This document shows positions 14,504 to 25,325 of a DNA stretch of 25,346 nt, piece by piece. The translations under genes and the position numbers were made by a program. Under the pieces are notes generated by a model, which saw nothing but the letters and a program-made list of their open reading frames with translations, was not told where the DNA came from and ran no database searches. This DNA is from Gamarada debralockiae (Eukaryota > Ascomycota > Leotiomycetes > Helotiales > Hyphodiscaceae): positions 1 through 25,346 of the forward strand of contig NXFV01001971.1 in NCBI GenBank assembly GCA_002803225.1, in the 5' to 3' direction. How positions within the stretch are numbered: position 1 is the first letter of the stretch; each line of letters begins with the position of its first letter.

Positions 14504-17500
14504 TCAAGCCGTCTTAACAGCCCTATCCACCCGATCAATCCTATCAATCCTATCAACGTGCTCAACACGCTCAACATCGCTCCCCTCAACCTCCTCCTCA
14601 TTCATTGTAATAGAATCCGCCTGCATATTCCATTTCTCCATCCTTGCAGTCTTCACAAAATTCAAATGCTGATGGCGGGGTATCTTTCCCATCTTCGCCT
14701 CTTCCGTCTTCGTCATCAATCGTATTGGAATAAAACTCTTCCCATCTCCATGCCCATCTCCATCTTCGGGTTCGAGTTCGGTAGGGGATATACCATCAAT
14801 TTCTGTTGGCGGGGGAGGGAGTGTAAGCTCTTTCATGAGGGCTGAGAGTTCATCTGATACATCTTCCTCGTTGTTGGTTTGTAAAGCTGGGAGTGTGGGG
14901 ATAGAAGCGGAGGTCGATGCAGGGAAATAAATCTCCTCGCCGCCGGGGAAGGAGATGCTTTTTGCGTGGAGGGTTTCGCCGATATCGCGGAGGAGGACGT
15001 CCATTGGGCAGATGTAGGCGACTTTCTTCTTCGAACTCCAGGCTAGTACATGTCCGCATGCTCGTCCTTGTTCATTGTCGACTACCCATGCGCCGGAATC
15101 ACCTGGCACGCCGAGCTTGCCAGCAACTTGGAAACTAGAACTGGGCGTTTGACGGCCGTAGATCTTTACGATTACCATGCCGGGTAGGATCCGTCCGGAT
15201 TGGAGGCCAGATGTGCGAGCCATGCAATGCACTTGCAGATCCGACAGATCGGACGTCGGTGCGACGGTAACAGGATATTGTTCTTTGACAGGGCAGAAGC
15301 GTTGTCCGTTCTTGATGTGGTTCTTCTCCGGACAGCGATGGGCTTCGAATTCAAAAAGAGCCCAGTCAATCTCATGCACGATATCATCCTCAACCCTGCG
15401 CCGAATACCAGACGAGGCATAGATCTCGCCCAGGCGGCAGGAGTCTAGGTGTTCTTCATCTTTTGTTTCAAGACTAGGGTAGAAATTGTCGTCCACATCA
15501 TCGATTGCTGGTTGCGTGATGAGGTATTCCTCGCCACAGCCTTGCGGTATGCCTTTTATATCGCCTGGCTCGCCTTCATCATCATCACTTTCCTCCTCGC
15601 GCTCGGATTCGACTTCTGAAGTTTCGCTACCGGCGTCGGAGAAGTCGGAGTCGTAGTCGGAGAGCTGGTACATGAATTCCTCATCGCCGCTGCTATAGAC
15701 TGAGGATTCGGAGTGTGTGAGGTCGGGCACGTCGAGGAAATGCGCGCTAGAACGTACGATTGGCGCTGTGGTATCAAGGTCATCTTCGCCATCGGATGGA
15801 TCGTCCAGCATGTGGTGGACAGTCATGCCATAAGGCTTATTGTCGACCATAATTAGGCCGCCAAAGGAAACAGGTGGAAGGTGGCGCTCACCGACATAGG
15901 CGCCGATGGATGCACCATTCGAGGGTCGTACTTGGTGGTCGCCATTTGCTGGCTTTACGTCTCCGCCGAAGGCCATTGATCGCTTTGCACCGTTCTTTCG
16001 TGAGCGGACAACTTTACCTCGACATACTTTCAATCCGTACGTGGACTTGTCGTATACCAGGGACTTCTTGAGGATACTTCGCACTTTGTTCACGCTGGTA
16101 CAGATGACGAGGATTGTGGGCTTGGTGGTCGACGAGGATTCGCCGATGCTCTCAAGGCTAATCTCCACTGATTCGGGATACTTCTTGTAGAAGCCGCGAA
16201 GGACGTGATTGATGTGTGGCATAAGACCTGTGTGCCAGTAGTCGAGGTGTTCTTGGCTGATGCGGATAGCGGGATAGGTTCGGAGTTTAGGTTTGGATGG
16301 TTTTGGTGCTTGTTGAACGGGAGCTGCAACAATTAGATGAAGTTGAGTCAGGAGAGATCAGTACATACCGGATGGCTTGACTGAGGACGGTTTCTCTGAC
16401 CAGTCAGTTTTCTCAGTCATTGGACTTGTGGCTCTGATATATGGCTGCAACAATGGCTTCTCAGGCCAATCAATTCTTCTGTCCGATGGACTTGAGCTCA
16501 TGGTAGGAAGTATCTGCGGTTTTTGATCTCGAAGAGTTCTTCGCATAGGTGTGGAAGGTAGCGAGGGCTTCAAGGGGCTGGAAGGGATGGGTGGCGAATC
16601 ATCACTCTCATTCTCGTCATCGGACGCCTCATCGATTGCGCAGCAGGCATCGAGGGCTTTCGAGACTTTGCAAAACACCTTCTGATGCATCACATCAGGT
16701 CGTGCCCGTTGAGATAACTCGTCTTCAGGCGCTTTCCAGCATGCTTGAACCGCTTTCATGTAGAGACTTCCGCATCTTGATGCAAGTTGCTTGAAGACTC
16801 CAGCTGGGTTTTCAGGGATGGCGGGCATGTGGGAGAAGATTTCGTCGATGGTAGTCCAAAGTCCAATTTCAAGGAGTAGCATTGCCAGGCCGTACAAATC
16901 CAGTGACTTGCTATCCGAAGTGAGACGAGTGTAGCGAGTGATGCGGGGATCAAGGGGATGCCTATACAGGGAAGTCTCTGCGGCTGGTTCCGAACTATCT
17001 GTGGCGTTATCAGAAAAGAGGTCGAAAGACGTCAGGAAGGATTGTCGCATGTTGACTTGGGTTAGGTCCATCCGACTCTTAGTTTGCGATTGATGTTCGA
17101 TGAATAAAATATTAGAAGAAACGACATTCCCATGTACAACTCCTTTAGAATGTAGATCAAAGACGGCGTTTGCGACATTGTAGGCCAATCGATATTTGAC
17201 CTCGAGACTAGGCTCGTAACTATGACTACACAGGAGATCCGATAAGATGGAGATGGTAGGCATCCGAGGGCTTTCGATATCCACCGGTCCAAAGTGGGTA
17301 GGTAGGGCGTACAAAAGACAAAATCGAGAATGTTCGGCCTCTTCGAAATAACCAATTAAACGCAGCAACCCCGATAACAACCTGTCCGATGAAATGTACG
17401 CCTGAGAAAGGGCAGCGAAAAGCTTCTCAAACCTGGTCATAGATGGCGTGATGCCGGTAATGGAATAAATTGGATCATATGGCGCATGCTCTAAAAGGAC

Positions 17501-18244
17501 AGGAACAGTTGGAAGAGATTGTGTTCCCATTTTTCGAGCATCAGGAAGGGAAGTTGGTCGACGCATAAAGACGATTTGCCTAGGCGCCTTCGCTGGTGAT
17601 AACATACTGGGTTGCATGGACTTGAGATCTCGTGGCCAGATGATGGATGCTGGGTCAATTTGTTGTGGGGTTTGCATTCGAGTTGACTCGAACTGCCTTT
17701 CTTCGAGCACAGGAGACTTGGCTTGGAGTGAGCTGGAGGACCCCGAAGCCCTGAGAACAGACGCCTTCCTTGCTGACTGTCGAGTCCTTGATAGATCGTA
17801 CAGGGTATCAATTGACATGGTCAAATCCCGAACCAAGTCCTCAAATCTCGATTTGTCCCAGGTGATTAAAGACGACTTTCGATCGAGGGATTTCTCGGAT
17901 ACCGGGGTCTTCTCGTCCAGGGGTCTTTTCGACGATTGCCATAATGGTTCCGCCTCGGCCAGAATCTCTTTGATGGTCGACATCACACTTCCAACAAGCT
18001 CACTCAGTCCAGCCTTGTTGATGGACTCGTCGATATCAGGTGACTGCGAAGGATCTGACCATTCCAAGCCCCAAGAAACCAATCGATCTTTCTGAATGCG
18101 AAGTTTCCGATGGAGAAGCATCAGTTCAGGGTCCTCAGCACTCTGAACCGGCTCCTTGACGAAATCATATGAGCTCTTGGTGTCGGTGTACATTTTCGTC
18201 AGCCTCCGCTGAAACGGCAGCGGTAAACTGAATAAAGACTCCAT
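14504..18244 (-). CDS. HeLo-like / pseudokinase / trypsin-fold serine protease fusion protein
   Basis: Two exons, 18244-16369 and 16323-14504, joined by a 45-bp GT-AG intron (GTATGT...TTGCAG) give 1231 residues. Residues 1-160 are helical and HeLo-like ([21 protein letters not shown], then amphipathic helices). Residues about 265-540 follow a protein-kinase fold, but the catalytic loop is HGNVVSSN (371-378), with Asn for the HRD Asp, and SFD stands near the DFG position: a pseudokinase. A Ser/Pro-rich linker follows. Residues about 760-1090 are a trypsin-like fold with all three catalytic residues: His795/796 in YGMTVHHML, Asp945 in EIDWALFEF, Ser1035 in [13 protein letters not shown] long acidic insert lies between His and Asp. 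The first ATG in frame is at 18244. The glycine-rich membrane-active N-terminus of classical HeLo proteins is not obvious. A role in incompatibility or regulated cell death is inferred from domain types only. Confidence 0.75.
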
Positions 18245-19071
18245 GGCTGGTCGCAATGTTGAAGGATTGTTTGTTTGAGGAAGAGGAGTGAGGAAAAGGA
18301 GTCCTCATATGGATTGCGAACAACTTTTACATGGGTAGGTCCCAATTCTGGATGCCTACGAAGTACGCTTATTTTGAGGTGGGTAGTCAAATGAGGTGCA
18401 GCTCGAAAGTGGTTGCCTGTTCGTTCATTCGGGATGGGCTGGTTAGCGAAGCTGATGGATCCACATGGGCTCTCACCGCCTCCAAAAGGAGGGAGCTGGT
18501 CCTGTTAACCAGGGGACAGCTTATTGCTCTTAATTTCAGCCAATTTGAATTCCGCACTCGTGTGGCCAGCAGGCAAGATTTTCATCAGCGCGCTATTTTC
18601 TTTTGCGGATTGACGAACATGGGAGTGCTTGATATCCTGCGGCAGGAAGACTTTCATGGGACGAGCGGCAGAAAGCTGGGGGGAGGATGCGCCTCTATCA
18701 AAGCTGCGTTGGGTTTATCAATCTCACTCGGCGTATGTCGATTTGAGGCGAAGCTCGCCCAAAACATCGGCTCCACCGAAAGGTCAATCACGTGAGATAT
18801 CTCCACGTCCGCCATTCGTCAGCTCACACATTCGTCACGGACGAGTAATACAGCTTCAAGAGGAAAAGGGAAAGACTGGTTGAGCAGCCACATGGAATGC
18901 CTCATCTAGTGCACCGAAGCTTCGAAGCCAAGGGTTGAAGCTCCAGAGACTTTTGATGGGCTCTTCTGGCCAGGCGGCCGTCAGTCACTTCGCAAGACTC
19001 GCAATTCCAACCTGGATGTTTTCACTCTTCTCCCCACATCACAACTTCCGACATGGTGAAAAATTGTCGAG
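18245..19071. other. divergent intergenic region
   Basis: Between the fusion gene (leftward) and the Zn2Cys6 pseudogene (rightward). A 154-codon plus frame at 18331-18795 has no recognisable motif and low plausibility. The region likely holds both promoters. Confidence 0.45.
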
Positions 19072-20572
19072 ATGACCTCAAACATTACGTTTCATATTGT
19101 TGATCCTTCTTTATCTTCAACCGGTGTATCACGGCCCGATCCTGATGAGTCCCCGCGACAGCGACGACCCCACGGAAAGTCGCGATTAGGATGTCGCAAT
19201 TGTAAAGAGAGAAGGGTCAAAGTCAGTCATCCATACCGCAGCATCTCCGTACTTCTATCTTAGAAGAAGAGCTTAGCAATTACTCTATACCACCTCTCAT
19301 AAACGCTTCTAACCATCTGGCATTCTAGTGCGACGAACAGCGTCCCGTTTGCTTGAACTGTACGCGGCTGAAGCTTGAGTGTGGATACATTATGGGCTTG
19401 CAAGTAGATGGGGCTAAACGCAAAGAAAGTGGCTCTTCATCGGCCATTGTACCATATTGTCCGACTTCGGGTTACAAGGATCTTCGTAGGTTGCATCAAA
19501 GCAGCCTCTTAACCAAGCATCCGCCTTTAGCCGCTGGTATATCAGATGGGACGGTCTGGATAAAGATGGCGCATATGCAGCTGTTTTAGCATTTCGAGAA
19601 AGTTACCTCCGACACATTGATTTTCGGTTCCCATTTTTGGAACCAGATAGTGATACCATATGGCTTACAGGTATCTACAGCTGCTTGCATGCTCAATTTT
19701 CATTCCTTTCGAACCTTCGTATGAAACCCTTACTATATAGCAGAACGAACTCCTCTTGCGCTCTATGCTCTTAATTGCCGCCTCACACCTTCGCTTCCTC
19801 CAGCCTCAGCCACAATCACACTGCTACCAAGAACTAGAGCATTTCTCTCGTATAATTCCGATTTTCTCAGCGACGCTGTAAGAGCCAATGATAACAGAAA
19901 ATGTCTATATTCTCGGGGCATACTCTTTGCTCATATTGCAATATTCATGGGCAAGTTTGGATATCACGGATCAAGGCGCCAACGACAGGTCGAATTGGGT
20001 ATTTGGGAACTTCCTGGGGCTGTATTCGGGCATGAGGCAGCTCGGTCTGCTTGCGTGGAATGTTCGCGACACTTACCTCACCGCCGTCATGACCTACAGA
20101 CCAATTCACAGGATCATGGAATTCCTTGAAGGTAGCATATCACTATTGGAACTCGAAGCATTCTTCACACACTGCTGTCAGTGTCCCAGCTGGTCCCGTA
20201 ACGAAGCCGGAACATTCGCCGATCGCATGAACGCAGCGCGGAGCCTCATTCCGTTGATATCAACATTAAAGCTCGATTGGTTTATTCTCGAGACATCTGG
20301 CCTAATCCCAGATATCTTGCGGGTGTCTTTTCATATGGCCATTGATGCAACCAAATGAGTTCAGACAGCTCCTTGAGAAAGATGATGAAGTATCACTTGT
20401 GATCGTGCTATATTACTACGCTGCAGTTCTGGAGCTAGCTTCAAGGAAATTCTGGTGGATGCGAGAAAGGGCAACTTATATGTGCGGATCAATATTGAGC
20501 CGACTTGGGATCAGGTGCCAGGAATGTACCGGGTGGGCTGCAGAAATCTGTACTGAGGATTGTTGTTCCTGA
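19072..20572 (+). pseudogene. Zn2Cys6 transcription factor pseudogene
   Basis: Exon 1 (19072-19221) and exon 2 from 19329 rejoin a full zinc cluster, CRNCKERRVKCDEQRPVC then CLNCTRLKLEC, with C-x2-C-x6-C-x6-C-x2-C-x6-C spacing. The following frame matches the fungal regulator body (HFEKVTSDTL, WNQIVIPYGLQ, then after an intron of about 66 bp NELLLRSMLLIAASHLRFLQP, LLILQYSW, FRQLLEKDDEVSLVIVLYYYAA, RKFWWMRE). Three lesions break it: TAG at 19587 inside LF*HFEKV, TAA at 19878 (SATL*EPM), and a one-base frameshift in the T run near 20328-20334, after which the frame changes by one. Both stops fit C-to-T changes of Gln codons. No donor/acceptor pair removes them in phase. Family members regulate sterol uptake or metabolite clusters; target unknown. 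Confidence 0.75.
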
Positions 20573-21139
20573 GTACGACCCAGAATTTGGGGCAGCTATG
20601 CTTCTAACAAAGTACCTTGTACGCTCTCACTCTCATGAGGACACATTCGCAATGGGTGAGAAATTCGCACGAGAATCTACCAGATACACGATGTTTGCAA
20701 ATTGGAAATACGACGCCTACTTCCCATTGGCTCAATTGTAGGAACGGCCCTTAGTTGGGAACAGAACCACTATACCTAATTGGGACAACGACCTTTAGGC
20801 CCCTTTGGGGAACACGACGAATCAATAAGAAGTCGCAAACGATCGGCTGCTTGATCAAATAGCCATTCATACATTGCTGAAGAACCGTTTTCCTTCATTT
20901 AGAGTTTCCAACCGATAATATTATTGTCCTCAGGGTGAAATTCCTAGGCCCTAGTCGAGCGACACATGTACCTTCCAGTGGCTCAATATTTTTGATGACA
21001 GGATGAGCTGATTCATCTTTACTTAGAAGCACTCGGAAATCCGTTTGTGTATTCACTTTATTTGCGACGAATATACCATCTCAATCACGTCAAAACGACA
21101 CATTTCACCGAGGTTCACCAACAGTGTTGGCATCTCAAC
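20573..21139. other. spacer between two pseudogenes
   Basis: The plus frame 20505-20741 overlaps the end of the regulator and may carry remnants of its tail. The rest, to the possible transporter start at 21140, shows no gene. Confidence 0.4.
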
Positions 21140-23268
21140 ATGGCTGGTGAACCATTCAAAGACTCGGATGATCTATCGACAAGAAGGTTTGGCCACTCTG
21201 AGGTTTCCGATGACCATGCAGCCCTCCAGATGCGAGATGTCGAAACGATACTGGACGACCGTCGAAGGAGTTCCACTCGACGACCAGTTATCCCAATGCT
21301 CGAAGGCTGAGCGACGAAGATGACAAGGGGATCCCACTGGATCATCTGCCCGAGCATGAGAGCGGAATTCTAAAGAAGCAGGTTGGCATACCTGAAGTCA
21401 AAACACGGTTGACGACGCTGTGCCGGTATGCCACGACAATTGACTCTGCTAATCATTGGGATCAGTGTCTTGTGAGCGTCACCCTGGTACTACTCGAACT
21501 GCGCATTAGCTATCTGTCTAGCTACGCAATTACCGGGGTACAACTTTACCCTTAACGACGGTCTGTAACCATTTCTCTACCTTCCAACAGAATGCCTACT
21601 AACATGGCGACAGGTAGTCTTCGGAAGTGTGGCCGAAACTTTAAACACTTCTTCGAAGGCACTTGGTCTCACAAATCTTTCGCTCATGATCTCGGACACT
21701 TCGTGTTACACTTCGTTTACCTGGGTATTGCACAATTCGTTACGGTGTATATCGGGACTGTTGGGTTTATATATACCGGAGACCATATATCGAGGAAGAT
21801 ACGGGAACGATACCTGGCAGCAATCCTGCATCAGAATATAGCTCTCCTTGACAAACTTGGAGCCGGCGAAATCACCACTCGCATTTTTTCTGGCACGAAT
21901 CTCATCCAAGACAGCATGTCTGAAAAAGTCACGATCACTCTGAGCGCCATATCCACCTTTGTATCAGCATTCGTCATTAGGTATATTAAATACTGGAAGC
22001 TTGCTCTAATCCTGTCATCAACAGTGATTACCACCATACTTGTTATGGGAGGAGGCACCAGGTATATTGTCAAGAACAAGAAAAAGTCTTTGGATGCTTA
22101 TGCTCTCGGAGGAACGATTGCGGAAGAGGCTCTCAAACCGATCAAAACCGCCACGGTTTTTGGCAGAAGAGAGAAGTTGGCCAAGAAATACCAAGAACAT
22201 CTCTTTGAAGCTGAGAAGTGGAGTTTCAAGACCAAGGCTCTTTTGGCTGTCATGGTCCCATGCTGGTTTTGCATCGTATATCTCAATTATGTGAGTACTT
22301 GCTCCAACACTTACGTTCTCTCGACGCTGAATAGGTGGAAAGTATCAAGATCCTGACTTGTACTTCAGGCATTGGCATTCTGAATAGGGTCAAAATATCT
22401 CGTTGCAGGTGAAACGAGCCTATCGAATGTCCTTGTCGTTGTTATGACGATCATGATCGGTGCATTCTCTATTAGCAATGTGATTCCAAACATCCAAGCT
22501 TTTACCACGGCAATTTCAGCAGCTGGGAAGATTTTCACTATCATTGACCGGATCTCACCTCTGGATCCTAGTGCAAAGACTGGTCAGACGCTTGACCATA
22601 TCGAAGGGATACTGGAGATGAGACACATCATACATATCTATCCGTCACGGCCGGAAGCGCTTGTGATGGCAGACTTCAATGCTATCTTTTGTCCTGGAAC
22701 GACGGCACTAGTTGGCGTGTCCGGTTCTGGTAAAAGCACTGTCGTTCAGCTGATCGAGACGTTTTACCTACCTATACAAGGTCAGCTCCTGCTTGATGGC
22801 CATGATATATCGACCCTCAACCTCCGTTGGCTTAGGCAGCAGATATCTTTAGTAAGCCAGGAACCAACTCTTTTTAGTACAACGATATATGAGAACATTC
22901 AACACGGCCTCATAGACTCTCAATTGGAACAAGAATCCGGGAGCAAACAGAGGGACCGTATCATTAGTACTACGAAACTCGCGAATGCTCATGACTTTAT
23001 CACCAGTCTGTCAGATGGTTATGACACTTACATTGGCGAACGCGGCGCACAATTATCAGGTGGTCAGAAACAACGGATAGTCATTGGCCGAGCTATTGTC
23101 AGCGGCCCTAAGATCCTCTTGCTTAATGAGGCAACCTCCGCACTCGACACAGCATCCGAGGAGATTGTTCAAGCAGCCCTTGAGGCAGCATCGAAAGGCA
23201 GAACAACTATCATAATCGCCCACAGACTGTCAACCATTCGATCTGCCGACAACATCCCCCCAATATAA
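21140..23268 (+). pseudogene. ABCB-type (multidrug resistance/P-glycoprotein-like) transporter pseudogene, first half only
   Basis: Pieces in the expected order: a charged N-terminus (from 21140), LPEHESGILKKQVGIPEVKTRLTTLCRYA, first membrane segment traces, VVFGSVAE, then a long first membrane domain (YIGTVGFIYTGDHISRKIRE, DKLGAGEITTRI, KYWKLALIL, KKSLDAYALGG). The first nucleotide-binding domain has GVSGSGKST (Walker A), LSGGQKQR (signature) and IIAHRLSTIRSAD (H loop). Damage: frame changes between 21300 and 21330, near 21430 and near 21640; TGA at 22381 where LAFW is expected; Walker B reads LLLNEATSALD with Asn for Asp; and homology stops at about 23255, where AT-rich DNA begins. The intron 22291-22368 is normal. 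Full ABCB proteins have a second membrane and ATP-binding half (about 1300 residues), absent here. Intact relatives export drugs or metabolites. Confidence 0.82.
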
Positions 23269-23626
23269 TTATTTATATAAAATTGAATTATATAAAGAAA
23301 TTAGAGATATATTAGTTTACTAATGATACTAGAGGCTAGAAATCAATTTGTGGTGTTAGGAAACCACTAGTTGCAGTATTAGAATTTATGGGATGAAATT
23401 CCAGCCAATCAGTAACTTGCACCAATCAATTCTAGTGATCATGGCATGCAGGGTTGTGTTGCCTAAATGCGGGTTGGTCGATCTTGTCAGCTGCTGCATA
23501 TAATAATAGCGAAAACCCCATACTGTGCCTCATCCTTGACTTGTTCATTTAATTTACTGTACCAAGAAAGCCAACCTTCTTAAACCAAGAGAACATCAAT
23601 TCATCTTTGCAAATAACACCTAAAAG
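23269..23626 (+). promoter_or_regulatory. AT-rich junction and promoter of the next gene
   Basis: AT-rich sequence starts just inside the transporter 3' break, with an 8-bp inverted repeat TTATATAA (23273-23280 and 23288-23295). A TATAATAA at 23499-23506 lies about 120 nt before the ATG at 23627, followed by CT/CA-rich leader sequence; it is a fair TATA candidate. Confidence 0.45.
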
Positions 23627-24130
23627 ATGTCTTCAAACACTGAAGCTTCTTCCCCACTACCATCTCACGATCAGCAGCAACAGATAGCAAACCAAAAAGA
23701 GCTCAGCCAAATCCTCAAAGGCGTCAAACACGACCTCACCCTCAACGGTGTCTTTTCCCTCGGCAAAGACGGGGTTCTCCGCTCACTGACCGCTGATCGC
23801 GAGGTTGTCGACGCCGTTGCTCTGCGGCCGGAGCTGATCAAGGCCCTTCTCGATCGTATGCCTCACAATCCTCAAGCCGAGATCGATTATCGCGGTGTTG
23901 ATGGGACCAAAGTTCCACAGGAGAAGTGGTTTCATCCAGACAGAAGCTTGCTGCCGGCACCCTTTACTCCACCGGAAGAGAGGAGGAATTTGTCACCTGA
24001 GGAGTTGGAGAAGAATCGTCGGATGCTTGAGAATAGGCCGGGACAGGATGTTGAGTCGCAAATTTTGTCAGATCATGACTTGGGACTTAAGAGAATGGTA
24101 ACCGACGTAGAAGTGGATGGAAAGAGCTGA
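23627..24130 (+). CDS. hypothetical protein, 167 residues
   Basis: Single-exon frame with a good start context (AAAGATGTC) and GC-richer, codon-like composition unlike its flanks. No family recognised. The N-terminus is Ser/Gln-rich (about 1-22). A middle part (GVFSLGKDGVLRSLTADREVV ... ALRPELIKALLDRMP) looks like a small fold with helices. The C-terminal half is charged, with PPEERRNLSPEELEKNRRM, and no signal peptide or membrane segment is seen. The protein is hydrophilic and probably soluble. No link to the neighbouring pseudogenes is visible. The overlapping frame at 23895-24101 is a shadow. Confidence 0.7.
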   Translation: MSSNTEASSPLPSHDQQQQIANQKELSQILKGVKHDLTLNGVFSLGKDGVLRSLTADREVVDAVALRPELIKALLDRMPHNPQAEIDYRGVDGTKVPQEKWFHPDRSLLPAPFTPPEERRNLSPEELEKNRRMLENRPGQDVESQILSDHDLGLKRMVTDVEVDGKS

Positions 24131-24506
24131 ACTTCTTCACTCTAGACCTTGGGATGAACGTCTGAGAATTTCGGTCTGTGAGATTTAGGGGATGATACCG
24201 GGTCAAACAATATTATATTCTAAGTTTATGTTAACTTGTTTGCTCATATTGTGTGAGTACCACTTCCCGAGGCAACCGCTTTATTGCCATGGGATCGGTA
24301 TGAGCTAAGGGTCAGCACTGCAGGTGCTTTCAATTTCTAGACCCCTATTTTGGGAAGATTTAGCGAGTAGTTCCCGATGCTACGATTGAACTGATAATTC
24401 ACTACTTTTGAGTTAAGCCGGCTTTAAAACTTCTAGCCAGAAGCAAGGGAAAATTTCGTACTTCTCGCCAATTGTTAATCACGAATTATGGAAGCAGTAA
24501 GCTGTA
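24131..24506. other. 3' flank and spacer before the right-hand MITE
   Basis: Non-coding, moderately AT-rich. Nothing recognisable beyond probable 3' untranslated sequence of the preceding gene. Confidence 0.45.
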
Positions 24507-24960
24507 CAGTATGTGGACATAAGTCTGTTCTTAGCCGATTTTACACCAAAAGTCATGTGCAACACTTCACAATTTTATTTGTAAATTCGTCTAAATAGAC
24601 CAAAACCCGAGCGGAGCGCTTTGATTCGATAGCTACTTGTAATTTAGTGTCCTCGCCTTAAAATTATATTCAACGGTCGCGATGTAATTATTGTATAAAT
24701 TCGAAGGGGTGGCCAACCCTTCTAATTTACACCAAAATTCGCTTAAGTTTTCGCGCCTTCTCCTTAGACCTTAAATGTCTCCTTAACTAAAGAGTGAATT
24801 TTTACATTGTTATCGAAGAGTACTGTTAAATTGTACTAAATATTTTTGCTTATGAATCTTAAATATAGTTTACATAGAAGTTTCGTTTGATATATGTTAG
24901 GGTATACGGGATGTTTTGGTGCGAAATTGGCTAAGGGCACAGACTTATGTCCACCCACTG
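24507..24960. mobile_element. TA-flanked Tc1/mariner-like MITE or deletion relic
   Basis: The left end (24507-24551) begins CAGTATGTGGACATAAGTCT, and the right end (24914-24960), read on the other strand, begins CAGTGGGTGGACATAAGTCT. Both continue to a CACCAAAA end over 45-47 bp. TA flanks both sides (24505-24506 and 24961-24962). A CAGT-type start and TA target fit Tc1/mariner. The 454-bp body is AT-rich with no transposase; a second ACACCAAAATTCGC-like copy near 24728 suggests a subterminal repeat. Left-end differences are mostly G-to-A/C-to-T. Confidence 0.82.
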
Positions 24961-25325
24961 TATACGCGATACGACTGCCTGTTGGCCTTCTTTTTTATCA
25001 CCTATTCTGTCACATGAAACCTAGGCTCTGGTTGTTGCCATGGCAACGGTTGTGTACACTTATATCGGGTTCTGGCAACCCTACTATTCATCCCTCTTTA
25101 GAGAGATCAATACATACATGATTTTGCCTCACGATATTGTCTGATTCGACAAGGTCAAACTAAGACTGGAAGGTTCCTAGATATCAAAACCAACTCTACC
25201 TACGGTACTCTGGCTGGTATGATATCTTGTTGTTTCCTCTAGTCTTGGTTTTAAGGCCTCTTTCAAGTGTTTTGCAATTCAATAAAATGAGAATCCAGCA
25301 ATATAGTGTAGGCGATGACTTGTAT
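24961..25325. other. intergenic sequence at the window end
   Basis: No gene recognised. The short frame 24894-25121 starts inside the MITE and is unlikely to be real. Confidence 0.4.

Noticed and set aside
14417..14845. 142-codon plus frame rich in Asn-Pro-Ile repeats
   Set aside because: It is the complement of the tandem Asp-Arg-Ile/Val codons at the C-terminus of the minus-strand fusion gene.
18331..18795. 154-codon plus frame in the divergent intergenic region
   Set aside because: No motif, poor start context, and it lies in the expected promoter zone.
19547..19589. An intron ending at the TAG of the Zn2Cys6 gene that would remove the first stop
   Set aside because: The only in-phase donor gives a 36-bp intron and deletes conserved residues; the longer 53-bp option shifts out of the conserved frame.
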